Assembly: GCF_030272615.1 (NCBI RefSeq)
Contig: NC_081414.1
Location: 818,660,396 to 818,724,395 of the forward strand
Direction: 5' to 3'
Source of the DNA: Cryptomeria japonica
Taxonomy: Eukaryota > Streptophyta > Pinopsida > Cupressales > Cupressaceae
Length of the DNA: 64,000 nucleotides
In this document: positions 49,110 to 60,834 of the stretch, in pieces
Numbering within the stretch: position 1 is the first letter of the stretch
Layout of the letters: each line of letters starts with the position of its first letter
Made by a program: the position numbers and the translations under genes
The notes under the pieces: generated by a model
What the model saw: the letters and a program-made list of their open reading frames with translations, nothing else
What the model was told of the DNA's origin: nothing
Databases searched by the model: none

Positions 49110-50336
49110 TGTTGCTATTTACTAAGTTGTCATTAGTTTTATGCCCAAAGTCATTCTATATACTCTAGTCGGTTAATACTACCGAAAAGTCCAGTCGGTA
49201 AATACCAAGGTCACCGGTGTCAGTTACAGAAGAAAGACAAGTCACTGAGATGATACACACTGAGATGTGAACCAAGACATATGCAGACTGTCTACCGAGT
49301 AAGGTTTATATGTTTACTGAGCAGCAAAGAAGGTATACTGAGTTAATCTGAACCGAGTGAAAACGTGTTACTAGATTCAATGAACCTGGACACTCATGTG
49401 AAACGTGTTCCATAATTCGAGAAGATGAAATCGTTACTGCATTGGAAATTGCATTTAAAAATTTTGTATGATTTTGAGGAATATCCAATGAAATAATTTC
49501 TATGTTTATTCATTCAATAAAACATGTTTGTATGATCGAAGCATGAACAGATCATCATCTCAGAGATCTATATAAACTTAATGATTTGAGTACATGAATA
49601 GAAGGTGACATGTAAGGTCAATCAAGAAAAGAGAGACGAAGGAATGATTAAGTCAAGCATGAAGAAATAAGATTGACAAAGATAATCACAAGTTACCGAG
49701 AAGGTTTCAGAGAACAGTTTAAGGAACAGAGAATACAAAAGTGGTTACTGAGTTGATTTATCAATTACCGAGGAATGCTATGAGTAAGGTAATTTCATAT
49801 TAAGCACATAGAGTCTACTATAACATTTCAGATGTGAAGTTGCAGATATTTTGTAAAGATTTTGATTGAAATATTAAGTTGTAAAAGAAACCTTTAATAG
49901 GGTAAAAGACTCTAATAAAGTCTATAAATTGTAAAGCCTTTAACTAGGTACAACATTTTGTAGAAGTGTTTGTAAAATCCTTTAGCAAGGTAGATCTAAA
50001 GATCTTTATACTCCTAATAGGGCAAGCTATTAGAAATGGCTAAACATGTATCTCTAACCGAGCAATCTTGATTACTGCAGTAGTGAAGTTGTGGGTGCCA
50101 TCCCCACCGTAGTTTTTCTCTCTAACCAAGAGTTTCAGCGTGACCAAAAATAATTGTGTTATGGAGTGATATTTTGATGCATGTTATCTTTATGATTATG
50201 TTTCGGTATTTTATATCTTTGAGATCAGCAATACATAGTTTGTGTTTATCAGTAAAACTATTTTTCAAGAAAAGTTTTGAAGTACTGATTCACCCCTTGC
50301 CTCTCAGTACATTAGCCTTCCAAGTAAGACCTAACA
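49110..50336 (+). repeat. 3' LTR of E
   Basis: 1227 bp, from TGTTGCTATTTAC to CCTAACA. Compared with the 5' LTR many ACCGAG words are ACTGAG, as expected from deamination of methylated cytosine. Confidence 0.93.
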
Positions 50337-51330
50337 AAACTTACTTGATCTAGTGCACATCGATCTGTGTGGTCCGATGAAAACTAGAAGCATTCACGGA
50401 GATCGGTACTTCATGATTCTTATCGATGATTGCTCAAGAATAATGTGGGTCACATTCTTGAAAGACAAATTTGAGGCATTTGGAAAGTTCAAAGCCTTTA
50501 GGGAATTGGTGGAGAAGGAGAGTAGTAGAAGGATAAAATGCCTAAGGATCGATCAGGGAGGTGAATTTACTTCTGATGAATTCAATAAGTACTGCGAGGA
50601 GAACGGGATTAAGAGGCAATTGTTTTCCCCGAGGACACTACAGTAGAACGACATAGTAGAAAGAAACAATAGGACTATGGTTGAAGCGGCCAGAACTATG
50701 TTGATCCAAGGAAATGTCACTCACATATTTTGGAGAGAAGTAGTGAGCACTACAGTCTATACCATGAACTGGGTAATCATTAAGAAAGGTAAAGACAAAA
50801 CCCCCTATGAGTACTGGAATGGGAGAACTCCCAATGTGAGTTATTTCAAAGTGTTTGGGAGTAAATGCTATATTAGGAGAGGTGAGAACTTGAGTAAGTT
50901 TGATGATAAGTGTGATGAAGGAATATTCCTGGGATATTCCACTAAAAGAAAAGCTCTCAAGTGCTACACCAATAGGACTCAGAAGATTGTTGAGAGTATC
51001 AATGTCAGGGTTGATGAATCCCCTGAGATGCCTAAGGAAACTGGCAGCAAGCAAACAGAAGATGAATCAGGTTTAGCCTTCTGACAACTGGTTAAGAAGG
51101 AAATAAGTGACAAACACTACAAAGACCTCAGTGTTTTTGTACTGGTAGAAGCTTCAGTGGGTGAAGAAGAAGATGAAGCGAAAAAAGAAGAGGAAAAGCA
51201 TGTTGACCCAGCTACGACCATTCCTAGGTATGTAAGACTGCATCATGATCTGAAGCAGATCATAGGAGACAAAGATGAAGGAATACTTACAAGGAGAAAG
51301 GTGAAAGAAAATTCTTTCATGATTTCAGAA
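50337..51330 (+). pseudogene. D integrase core and C-terminal region
   Basis: The frame resumes with LVHIDLCGP and carries the catalytic D there, D in CLRIDQGGEF and E in IVERNNRT, followed by KVFGSKCYIRR and EGIFLGYS. In-frame stops: TAG 50644 and TGA 51082. Integrase joins element DNA to the chromosome. The frame matches that of 39337-40930. Confidence 0.92.
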
Positions 51331-52080
51331 TTTGAGCCTAAGACCACTAGAGAGGCACTTACTGATGAAGATTGGATAAAGGCAATGGAAGAGGAGTTGG
51401 ACCAGATAGAGAAGAATGCAACATGGTCCTTGGTACCCAGACCGGAACACAAGAATGTCATAGGTACCAAATGGGTCTTCAGGAATAAGCTGAATGAAGA
51501 AGGCATTGTGGTAAGGAACAAGGCAAGACTTGTATGCAATAGATATGCTCAGGAAGAAGGAGAAGACTATGGAGAAACCTTTGCCCCAGTGGCTAGACTG
51601 GAAGGTGTCTGAATGCTACTTGCATTTGCAGCATTCAAGGGATTTAAGGTATACCATATGGATGTGAATTCTGTCTTCTTGAATGGAATCTTGGAGGAAG
51701 AAGTGTATATTGAGCAACCAGATGGGTTTGCTTTGTTAGAGGATAGTGACATGGTGTGCAGATTACACAAGGCCCTGTATGGATTGAAATAGGCACCAAG
51801 GGCTTGGTACAAATGGTTACACTCTCATCTTGTGAAGATATGATTTAAGAGAACAAGAGAGGACATCAACATCTACCTGAAATATGAAGGTGGTCAGATT
51901 CAGATATGTGAAGTATTTGTAGATGATATAATCTTCGATGGAGATGATGATATGAGTCATGCATTTACAGATGAGATGAAAAAGGAGTTTGAGATGTCTT
52001 TGATTGGAGAGATAAAAATTTTCATTGGTCTACAGATTCAACAGATGAAAGAGGGTATATTCATTACCCAATCTAAGTAT
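51331..52080 (+). pseudogene. D reverse transcriptase
   Basis: Motifs in order: DEDWIKAMEEELDQIEKN, NVIGTKWVFRNKLNEEG, ARLVCNRYAQEEG, FAPVARLEGV, YHMDVNSVFLNG, VYIEQPDGF, ALYGLK, APRAWYKW and FVDDIIFDGD (the YVDD box reads FVDD). Stops are TGA 51610, TAG 51790 and TGA 51841. No frameshift. Confidence 0.93.
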
Positions 52081-52866
52081 ATCAAAGAGGTATTGAAGAC
52101 CTTTGGCATGGAGGAGAGAAAACTAGTTGGAACACCGATGGTGACCGGCTGCAAACTAACAAAGGAGGATGATACAGTGTTGGTGGATGAGGAGTACTGG
52201 TCAATGATCGGTAAGTTGCACTATGTGGTGCACAACATACCAGATATTGCTCATCTAGTGGGCATAGTGGCCCATTTTCAGAAGAGTCCAAGAGAATCTC
52301 ACTTGGTAGCGGTTAAGAGGATTCTTAGATACCTGAAAGGGATAGTTGATTATGGATTGTGGTATCCATACAATGGTGACTTTGATCTCAAAGTGTTTAC
52401 TGATGTAGATTGGGTAGGTAATGTGGATGACCGGAGGAGCACAACTGGTGGAGCGTTCTTCCTTGGTGGAAGAATAGTCTCGTGGATGAGCAAGAAGCAG
52501 AGCTATATTTCCCAGTCTATAGTTGAAGCAGAGTATGTGGCAACATTTATGAACTATACTCAGGCAATCTGGATGAAGCATGTACTGAATGGCTTCAAAG
52601 TGATTATATCTGAACCGGTGAGTATATTTTGTGATAATACCAGTTCAATACATATTTCCAAAAATCTGGTATTGCATCCTAGGACCAAGCATATTGAGCT
52701 TAAGCATCATTTCTTGAGAGAAAAGGTTCAGAATAAAGAGTTTTTGTTAGAACATGTTTCCAGTAAGGAGCAGCTACTAGACATATTAACTAAGCCCTTA
52801 CCAAAGACTACATTTACCTATTTGAGAGGTGCATTAGGGGTTATGCCCCTTCATGAAGTAAATTAA
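52081..52866 (+). pseudogene. D RNase H domain, open to the end
   Basis: This part has no stop until TAA at 52864. It shows GTPMVTGCKLT, VDYGLWYPYNGDFDL, the acidic site FTDVDWVGN, the STTGGAFF motif, VEAEYVA, CDNTSSIHISKN and ILTKPLPK. The three carboxylates (D, E, D) are visible. It removes RNA from the RNA/DNA hybrid during element replication. Confidence 0.93.
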
Positions 52867-53206
52867 AGATGTGTGCTCCACATCAGTCAGGTACTACCAT
52901 GTAAGATCTTACAGGATTGATGTGTTGCAGGATGCTACTCCATAGGGGGAGCAACATAGTGGAGCCCCGAAGCTTGTGCCTCCACTTTGGCATTGTTGTC
53001 AAAGGGGGAGAAGATATGTGTTTGAAGGCCAATATGCAAAGGGGAGATGAAATAAGTGGTGTGAGAAGTGATTGAGAAAAGTGCACACTGACCAGTCCAG
53101 GTGGTGGTGGTGATCTTTTAAGTTGAACCGTTATATGTTATTGAGAATGGTGCAGATATTGAGCAATGATATATTGAGTATTGCCATCAATACCAAAGGG
53201 GGAGAT
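52867..53206 (+). other. D tail with repeated polypurine tracts
   Basis: Tracts are taggggggagc (about 52945), aaagggggagaag (53001), aaaggggagatg (53038) and aaagggggagat (53195-53206), the last directly before the 3' LTR. No gene. Confidence 0.8.
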
Positions 53207-54611
53207 TGTTGGCATATGATGAAGCAGTGATAATGCATGTTGTTATTGATGTCAATAAGTGCTCAAGCAGGTGAACCAGTATGAACCGGTATGAAGATCA
53301 GAAGCCGTTATGGTCAACTGGGATGGAGTGGACTAGTGTCGGGGTTCACTAAGTGTGACTACTTGTTGGTAGTCTCAGTTCAGCTCTAGGGTTACCAATT
53401 TGGCTTGTGTGGTGCAATCGATGATTTTTTGTGACAAGTTAGTTAAGGAATAAGGATAAGGCTCGAGATACTACGTCATCCGTGTGCACGTGAAGGATTT
53501 CTTTGTGGTTCTTGCATGTGAAGATTGAATGCATTGAATGCCTACCTTAGGAACGAGCGTTTTTCTTAGCGGCGTGTGATGAGCACGTGATGGGTTATTG
53601 ATTTTCAAATGCGGTGAAGATTGGACAATGCAAAATGTCTTGAGATCTATTTTAGATCATTTAATTCTATGTAATGTGTTTGGACGGTCAAGATTGGACC
53701 ACTTGTAATTGTAAACTTGAAATATTTAGGGTTTAGGGTTCATGCTATCGACCAAGTTGTTGTCTATAAGGTCGATGAGTTTTGTTATTGCAGTGGTTGG
53801 CAAAAGTTGTATTTGTGTCCGTGTGTTGGAGATTTGATACTTGTCGAACCAAAGTGAGGAATCTGTAGAGTGTGATTGGAGAAGAGAGGAACTGAAAAGG
53901 ATCTTCCTTAGCAAGAAGTGTTGTTATTAGATCGATGTTTTACCTATTGTCTTCTAACCATTTCAATAGAAGGTAAATCCCTTGATCGGGTAGCTTTAAT
54001 AGGCTTTGTTGTAAATCCTCTAACCAGGTGGCTCAAGGTTATTTAGTTATTTAAATCCTCTAGCGAGGTAACTCCTAATAAGGTTTCAAACTTTAACATG
54101 GTATATAGCCATCCCTTAATCGGGTGATCCCTAACAGGATCGGTTCCTAACAGGACCTTTATTGTAAAGTTTTTAACCGGACTAGGCTCCTAACAGAGCG
54201 AACTTCAAAAGAGTTCACAAACAGCTTGTGGGTATTCATTCCCACTATGGTTTTTCCCATTTGGGTTTCCAAGTGAAAAATCTGTGTGTTATGGGTTGTG
54301 AGATTTTCAGGTGATGATTGTGTGGTTTTGGTTAAGTTAGATATGCATGCATTGTTAAACGATTGTGGTATTATTGGTACAAATCATGCATGATTATATC
54401 AGTGAAGTAGTTATCAAGGTTTGAGATCTATTGAATGTTGTCTAAAGTATTTTTGTTTAACTGGTATAGCGATGGTTAAGTTCAATGGTGGAGACAATCG
54501 GTCAGTTCTGTTTTGATATGTTAAAGTGTTGAAGCAGATTTTGTGTGTGTACTGATTCAACCCCCCATCTCAGTATTGGTTAGGACCTTAGTAGTTCATC
54601 ATTATTCATCA
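53207..54611 (+). repeat. 3' LTR of D
   Basis: 1405 bp, TGTTGGCATATGATG to TTATTCATCA. It has a 10-bp duplication (aaccggtatg region, about 53275) compared with the 5' LTR and many transitions. Confidence 0.92.
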
Positions 54612-56520
54612 AAGTTGTGCAGTTAAGTGTTGATTTTTATATTTTGAGCAGAGGGCGTGCTATGATAGATTTCCCATCAATTAGTGGTTTATTACACTTT
54701 TTGAAATTTCCTAACTATCCTAATAGTCACTGGTCAGTAAACAATGGATGGGAATGGGTAAGTTGTCTTGCTGAGGTTGAAAAAGAAGACATAGAGGAAA
54801 AAATAAGAGATTCAAACTTTATTGCATTTTCTTTAGATGACGTTATGACAGTAGACAATACTTAATGGGTATGCATGCATGTTTATACTGTACAAAATCA
54901 TTCCTGCCAACCTCATCTACTATCTGTTGCTAAAATGAAGGATAGTGCGATAGCGGAAAATTTATTTCAACTAGTAAAGAGATGTTTAATTAAATATGGA
55001 GGTATGGATGACATGACGGTTGCCAAAAAATTGGTGTGTGTTGGAGTAGATGGAGCTTCAGTAATGCAAGGTCACAGGAACGATCTTTGTACAAAGTTTG
55101 AAATTTCTTTTGTACCCTACATTACTGCAATTCACTACATGGCTCACAAAATGAATCTATCTTTTGGAATTGTGAGCAAGTATGCTTCAGTAAAAAAATT
55201 GAAATTTTAATCAGAGAGCTCTACTCACACTTTTGTCAAAGTCCCAAGTGATTTATGGAATTTGAACTCTTTGCTGATGGAATAACTGATGGGAACAATC
55301 TTCTCAAGAATAATGATACCAGATGGATCTCTTTGGATGATCCAACACATCAATTTTTTTTAGAATATCCATCCTTGATTGGACTATTTCACACAACTCG
55401 CGATGAATCAGAGCAACCGAAATTTCCTGACCTTCTTCGGAGGTTAAGTAATCTAGAGACACTCTTAACTTTAGCAGCTCTTCTACCCATGCTAGAGGAA
55501 ATGAGAAATATTATGAAGGCTACCCAAAAAAGAGCTCTATATATTGCAGAATATGCTACACTGCGTAAGATGACATGCATGACCCTCAACAATCTCTATC
55601 GAAATCAACCAACACTATCTGATGAGAAATTTGTTAAGTGGCGGACACTCACATATTTGAACAATCCTAATAACTTTTTACAAATTGGTGCAAATAGGGA
55701 GGTATGTGCCAATGTACAGGGAGTTGAGATACCAATGTACTTCTATGCCATGATCAACCTCGAGGAACCAGGAAAGCGCCCTAGGAAGAAAATAGCAAGA
55801 GTTACAAGGGATTTCAACAAGATTATTGAGTCTGTAACTACTTCTGTGAAGAAAATTGCCTATGATCTTTCCTCACAGATTAGAAGTAGATTCCCTCCTG
55901 ACAACCTACTCAAAGCCATGTCTATTATGTTTACTCAATATTGGAGCCTCAACAATGCAGCTAATTTTTAAAGTAAGCTACTGACTTTGATAAAACAATT
56001 TTGCATATCCATATAATTGAATGGAGTAACTATAAATGAAATATTAGACGAAACTCATCTTAGAGAGCAATCATCTCATTTTGCATACACTATGAGGGAA
56101 CAATATGGAAGAATGGAGAATCCTCGAGAAGAGGGATCAATAACAAGGCTTTGGAAATATATAGCTGAGAACACAGCATTGCGTGATTCAATGCTAGAAT
56201 ATTTGAAGCTTGTTGATTTATGTCTTACCATGATATTGGGTTCGGTGGAAGATGAGAGATTTTTCAATGCTTTGGGGTTCCTAAAATCAAAGCTAAGAAA
56301 TAAACTAGACAAAAATTTGGAAAATTGCTTGAGGCTTTATACATCTAGGTATGATGTCCACACTTTTTCTTATGATAGAGCATTGAAAATATGGAGGTCC
56401 AAATGTGAAATAAGAGGCTTGGGAAACACTTCAAACCAAAGTGCCAGTGGGACTATTGACTCATGTACTGGACCTACTAGTAGCATTGAGATGCAGTTCA
56501 ACGAAGGTATGCAGACTTAG
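54612..56520 (+). pseudogene. hAT transposase, catalytic and dimerisation parts
   Basis: The frame resumes after D with QLSVDFYILSRGRAMIDFPS. Then GVDGASVMQGHRNDLC (with a conserved Asp) and IHYMAHKMNLSF (usual Cys replaced by Tyr). A frameshift at an A-run near 55200 leads to 55255-55971. The C-terminal dimerisation domain lies in 56017-56520 (VEDERFFNALGFLKSKLRNKL). Stops at 54866 and 55972 add to the decay. hAT transposases cut and paste DNA in the nucleus. Confidence 0.82.
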
Positions 56521-57478
56521 AGTGAAGAAAATACATAGAAGAATCAAGAAAGATTTGAATTTGATGAGGATGAATGGAAACTGTAAGAGAATGGTATTTA
56601 TTAATCTTATTACTGTATATCATCATTCATCTTACAAAAGAATATTATTATGGTTGATAACTTGATGATATTTTATGAGTCTGTCAACTTTTTGCAATTA
56701 GAATTTAATATTGATTTGTAATTGTATTTTTTAACTTTCTATTTCCAGATTTAAAATAGCATAATAAAAGACCATAATGTGTTTATTGATACATAGATGT
56801 TTATTTAGACATGTTGAGAACTTAGATTTTTATTAATTCTTTCAAAATATATCCATATGATACAATTCATTCAATACACCACTCTGTGTGATTCTCCATG
56901 CAAAAGTCAATACAAAGTTTCAGAACCCTTTGCAAATGACCTTGAATTCCCTTTTATAGAAACAAGGGAGCAACAACAGCTTCAGGTCAATTTGCAACAT
57001 GTGCAGACTCAACATTAAAATCAATTAATAAGGCACTGGACATTGAATATATCATCTCGACTGTCATCAGTATCACAAACTCAGCACAAATTTGTATGGC
57101 CATCATAGGTTGGATTAGCAATTTAGTAATTTAACAACTGCTACATGTTTGATGTCTCATGTTCAAAAAATAGAGTTTAAAATTAAATATTAATTCAAGC
57201 CATGACAAATTAAATATAGATAATAGTAGTGCCCAAAACCCAGTAATCAGAAATAGAGAAATGTCGAAATGTTAAAACTTGGGAGAATTTGAGAATATAA
57301 ATTTACAGGCTGAAGGTTTGCACTGTGCATCATAGATTCATAGGTTGGATTAGCAATAGTGAGTGCTGGTTTTTTCCTGTTCATAAAATAGAGTTATTTC
57401 AAGTGATGCCAAATTCCAAACAAAAAAAACATAAAACCTTGAAATTAAGAGTAAAAGCAGAAAACTATGCAATACATA
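56521..57478. other. Non-coding, probable hAT 3' end and spacer
   Basis: AT-rich sequence with no coherent ORF. A hAT right terminal repeat was looked for by eye and not found. The right part may be the 3' untranslated region of the minus-strand gene that follows. Confidence 0.5.
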
Positions 57479-58534
57479 CTATGATTCTAGAGATTTTTGT
57501 GCCGGTTTTTGTAGGCTGCTCCACTCTTCGTCTAATGGAAGGTCAATATTATTTAAACTATGGAAATTCAACTGTAACTTTGACAACAATCCATATTTAG
57601 AAGAGTGACTTGACATCAATATTTCATCCAATACCGCATTCAGAGTTGTAAATGGTTTGATGAATTCCAGAAAGCTTTGGGGAGTTGTGTTCTTAGGAAG
57701 CAAGTCTAAATCAGACTTCATTTTTATCTCCATGTTTTTTTGTAAGTTTATTTTCCAACGAATTTATTTGATGGGTCAACGATCTTAGGCAAACTAATTT
57801 TAATCAAATTAGTTGTCTTTACTTGCAGCTTCAATATCTTTTTGCCACATTTATACATAACTTTTGATGTTTCCCTTAGTTTTTGGCATTTTTTAAGGAT
57901 AGATGATGTCTTAACTGTGGCATCAATGCGGCCATTAATTCCCTTGGATGCCAAATAGTTGTCACTGGTACTGTAGACTACTTGAAAAAATTGTTTTGCC
58001 ATATCCTCTTTTGAATAAACATGTATGCTCTTCTCAATGTGCCCTTTGATTTTCATAAAAATTAATCTTAGACTTTCATTCAATTCAAACCATTCACACA
58101 ACTTGTCACTCCTCTACATTATTTGCCCCCAAATGTTTTGTTGTATATACTTCATTGTATTTTTTATATTCTTTCAATCTATCCTCTGAATTTTTAATTT
58201 TATCATTTGCATTGTGTAGGTCTTCTTTCATTTGTGCACATTTTTTTCTTTCTTCCTCTTCCAAATGTTTTGCTTTTTCCTTCTCATGATCCAATAGGTC
58301 CCGTATTTTTCTTATTTCGGCAGCAGGAGACTCATAAATTTTGTATAATTTTTGAAAACTGGCTCTTTCATCATCAATTTTTTTACTGCTTTTAACCAGT
58401 TTTTCACTCAGGTCCTTTAATTCTGCATCCATCTTTTCCTGCTCTACAATTTGTACTGCAGAGCCTGAATTTTTTATCCTTTTCTGTAAATCATTGCACT
58501 TATTATCTGTTGCTTTCCTCTTTGGTTTTTTCAT
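57479..58534 (-). pseudogene. Coiled coil and C-terminal part of the 57-62 kb locus
   Basis: Three consecutive minus-strand frames: 58534-58106, a long Lys/Glu coiled coil (KIDDERASFQKLYKIYES); 58101-57748, an alpha-helical stretch with DNYLASKGINGRID; and 57733-57479, a hydrophilic tail ending in KPAQKSLES. They are linked by frame changes, so either the gene is decayed or small introns are present. I do not recognise a family. Confidence 0.5.
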
Positions 58535-58575
58535 TTTCCAGATCTGCCTGTAACCTTTCTATTTATTTCTCCAGT

Positions 58576-59037
58576 TTATTTTTTTCTCTCTCCACCTTTA
58601 GCAGTAAGTGTAGACCACTTCGTTAGTCCTTTTTGACACACTAATTTGTCCACATTTTGTACTTTGGAAAAATCCATTTGGAGGGTGCTAACTTGAAATT
58701 CAAAGGGATCTATTTGACTGTGTGGTGGATTTTTATCTTTATTTGGGGGCATAACAACCATGAACTCCATCATATCTTTGTGTGGGTTATATATTGGAAA
58801 TACCTTGTTCCTTGCAGGTTGTTCGTCCAAAACTTCAGTCAGAGCAACCCTATGCAATGCTCTCTTTTTTTCTTTATTTGCATTTGTTATGTGTTCAAAT
58901 TTTTCATAGTAATCATGAAATTGGAAATATGGGCTTGTTGAAGCAATTGAATGTTTGAAAGGTGAAATAGCAGAGGCTCCAGTTCCACCTATGTCTGTGG
59001 TTTTAACTAATTCATTATGAGGAGTACTGACAACCAT
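58576..59037 (-). pseudogene. Middle region of the 57-62 kb locus, unknown
   Basis: An open minus-strand frame of about 150 residues includes YFQFHDYYEKFEHITNANKE, FPIYNPHKDMMEFMVVMPP and the Lys-rich end TAKGGERKK. 59040-59487 upstream is Thr/Gly/Ser-rich with scattered stops. No recognised domain. Confidence 0.45.
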
Positions 59038-59487
59038 TCTTGATCCTGTCCCATTGTCACTTGCATGCGTAGTTTTTATAGTCTTTTGAGGGGTCTATTA
59101 TCAAGCTACAAATGATAGATTTGTAGTGGAAGTGGCACTTGATATAGAATTCTGAATAGTATGAGTATCTACCAGTAGTGGCCTCTTGCGAGAGATATTT
59201 TGTTGTTGCACTTGTCCAACATCAAGACAACTAGTATCAGTAGTAGTACCCATGCCAACCCCACCAATCGCAGTGGCACTTGACTGAACACTAACAAGAA
59301 TACTATCCCCAAATTCCCCACCAGTGGCAATCGCACTTGATTCACCACCAATAGGAATACCCTGATGTGGTGGTGGTTGTGGATTTGAACCTATAACAAA
59401 TGTAGGTGTACCCTAAGGGTAATGAGTAGTACCTTTTCGTGATGAATCTGATGAATCAAGTCCAATGAATGGTTTAATAGGAGCTTT

Positions 59488-59952
59488 TTATTTTGAATCT
59501 GATGGAAGTTGTACCTCAAGTGGATACCAAATGCCTTCTCCTCTAGGACCTAGACCACCACCTTCAAAACCCATTTTTTCCACAACGTTTGCCCCTTTGC
59601 TATATTTTTCTTTCATTGACTCATTGACTCCACCTAATATTTTAGAGACTATAGTAGTTGTTGGAGTGGAATCAACCTTATACTCATTTTCATTATCACC
59701 CCTGTCATATGTTGTTGTGGGATGCACCATATTCCACAATTTCCTAAACTCTACATCCTCGTTGATGGACTCAAATTTTGCACTGGTCTTTGGTTCACCG
59801 AGATTCTTCCTCATAGTCCAAAAATCATTTATTTTGGTTTGACTCCAATAACTATCTTTACATTCTTGCAAAATTATTTTGGGAATAGATTTGTTAGATG
59901 GGTTAGCAGATTTTGTTGGAAAAAATGGTGTCTCAACCTTGCATTTATGCAA
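59488..59952 (-). pseudogene. G-patch-containing segment of the 57-62 kb locus
   Basis: The minus-strand frame includes YWSQTKINDFWTMRKNLGEP, then KGANVVEKMGFEGGGLGPRG followed by EGIWYPLEV, which fits the G-patch consensus (hydrophobic, KMG, GLG, xGI..P). G-patches bind RNA or RNA helicases and also occur in some retroelement proteins. The frame is interrupted just upstream by an LTR-like insertion. Confidence 0.6.
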
Positions 59953-59956
59953 GGTT

Positions 59957-60764
59957 ACTATTTATAGTAAGTTTTCATTTGAGCATGAAATGGTGCGAAA
60001 CTCTCCCTAAAGCTTCTGGTTGGTTAGATAAGCATTCCGGTAAAGTTGCGTCGCAAGGTCACAGCTAGTTTTGAAGATATTAAAGTTTTCATCTTGGAGG
60101 GGTGCAATAAAATGTTTAAACTTAATTTTGGGGACTTTAGAGGCTCCGAAACGCCCTAAAAAGTGGCTGTAACCAGCAAAGCTGGTTACGAGGTGATAGA
60201 GCACTTCGCGAGCTTTCCGGCGCTTCAAACGGTTCATCAATCGGACACCCGGTTCTCAAGTTATGGCCTCCGGAAGTTTGTACTCCTGAAATAGGAAAAA
60301 TAATTTGTATCGGATACATAAATGAGCTGTAAAAGGGAGCGACATGTGTTGATGTGTGCTTTAACATGTTATAGGGCATCTAGAAGGGAGATAAGGTCGG
60401 CTACACCTTATTGGGTGGTTTTAGCCCATGGTTTTGTAATACCGTTTGACGGTTTCTTGTATTGTATCTCCTATTTATGAGGTGTGTGAGATAGAGGTTG
60501 TGTGTAAGAGTCTCATGGCTATTGAGTTGCCTCTGAATCTCTGATTAGTGGTACTCCTGCGAAGAGCTTGCTCTGCAAGTATGTTGTAATCTGTTTTTGA
60601 TTGCTGAATAAAATATTGAGCTGCTTTTGGAGGGTGGGGTTTTTCTCCCGAAAGGGTTTTCCCCACGTAAATCACTGTGTTGTGGTATGAATGCTATTAT
60701 ATCTATTTCTGTTTTCTGTAACTATTGTAATGATCTGAAAAAGTTTTGCATTACCCTCCTCTCA
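59957..60764 (+). mobile_element. LTR-like insertion in the 57-62 kb locus
   Basis: The segment ends like the copia LTRs here, with GGGTTTTTCTCCCGAAAGGG, TTCCCCACGTAAATC and finally CCCTCCTCTCA. AGGTT occurs at 59952-59956 and 60765-60769 and could be the target duplication. The left end lacks the canonical TG, so the exact limits are tentative. It is higher in GC than its surroundings. Confidence 0.55.
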
Positions 60765-60834
60765 AGGTTAGCGTAGGAAGTTGTTTCCGCTACTTAACTT
60801 CCTTACAGATTTTTGGTAGAAATTGTAGGACCTC

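Larger units (their letters stand above)
40931..50336 (+). mobile_element. Non-autonomous LTR element E with ORF1 and ORF2
   Basis: A complete 9.4-kb element with LTRs of 1230 and 1227 bp, flanked by GAACT (40926-40930) and AAACT (50337-50341), a 5-bp duplication with one mismatch. D's integrase codons continue across it. The LTRs differ at roughly 60 positions by eye (about 5%), mostly transitions. There is no RT, integrase, protease or RNase H; a 1367-bp solo LTR sits inside ORF2. Same plan as C but a different LTR family (starts TGTTGCTATTTAC). Confidence 0.92.
37870..54611 (+). mobile_element. Full-length copia element D, carrying nested E
   Basis: Paired LTRs (1396 and 1405 bp), PBS, a single-frame gag-pol and a polypurine tract are all present. 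Without E the element is about 7.3 kb. It splits the hAT gene; flanks read AAAAT and AAGTT, so the target duplication is not exact. In the first 235 bp the LTRs differ at about 21 sites by eye (about 9%), plus a 10-bp duplication in the 3' LTR. Confidence 0.9.

Noticed and set aside
50638-52581. Minus-strand ORFs opposite D pol (50638-51054, 51243-51539, 52255-52581)
   Set aside because: They are antisense shadows of recognised integrase, RT and RNase H coding sequence.
37870-54611. Perfect target duplication for D
   Set aside because: Flanks AAAAT and AAGTT differ at two positions; insertion is supported by the hAT frame resuming, not by the duplication.
36258-57478. Complete hAT element with terminal repeats
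   Set aside because: A left end is plausible at 36258, but no matching right terminal repeat or 8-bp duplication was found by eye.
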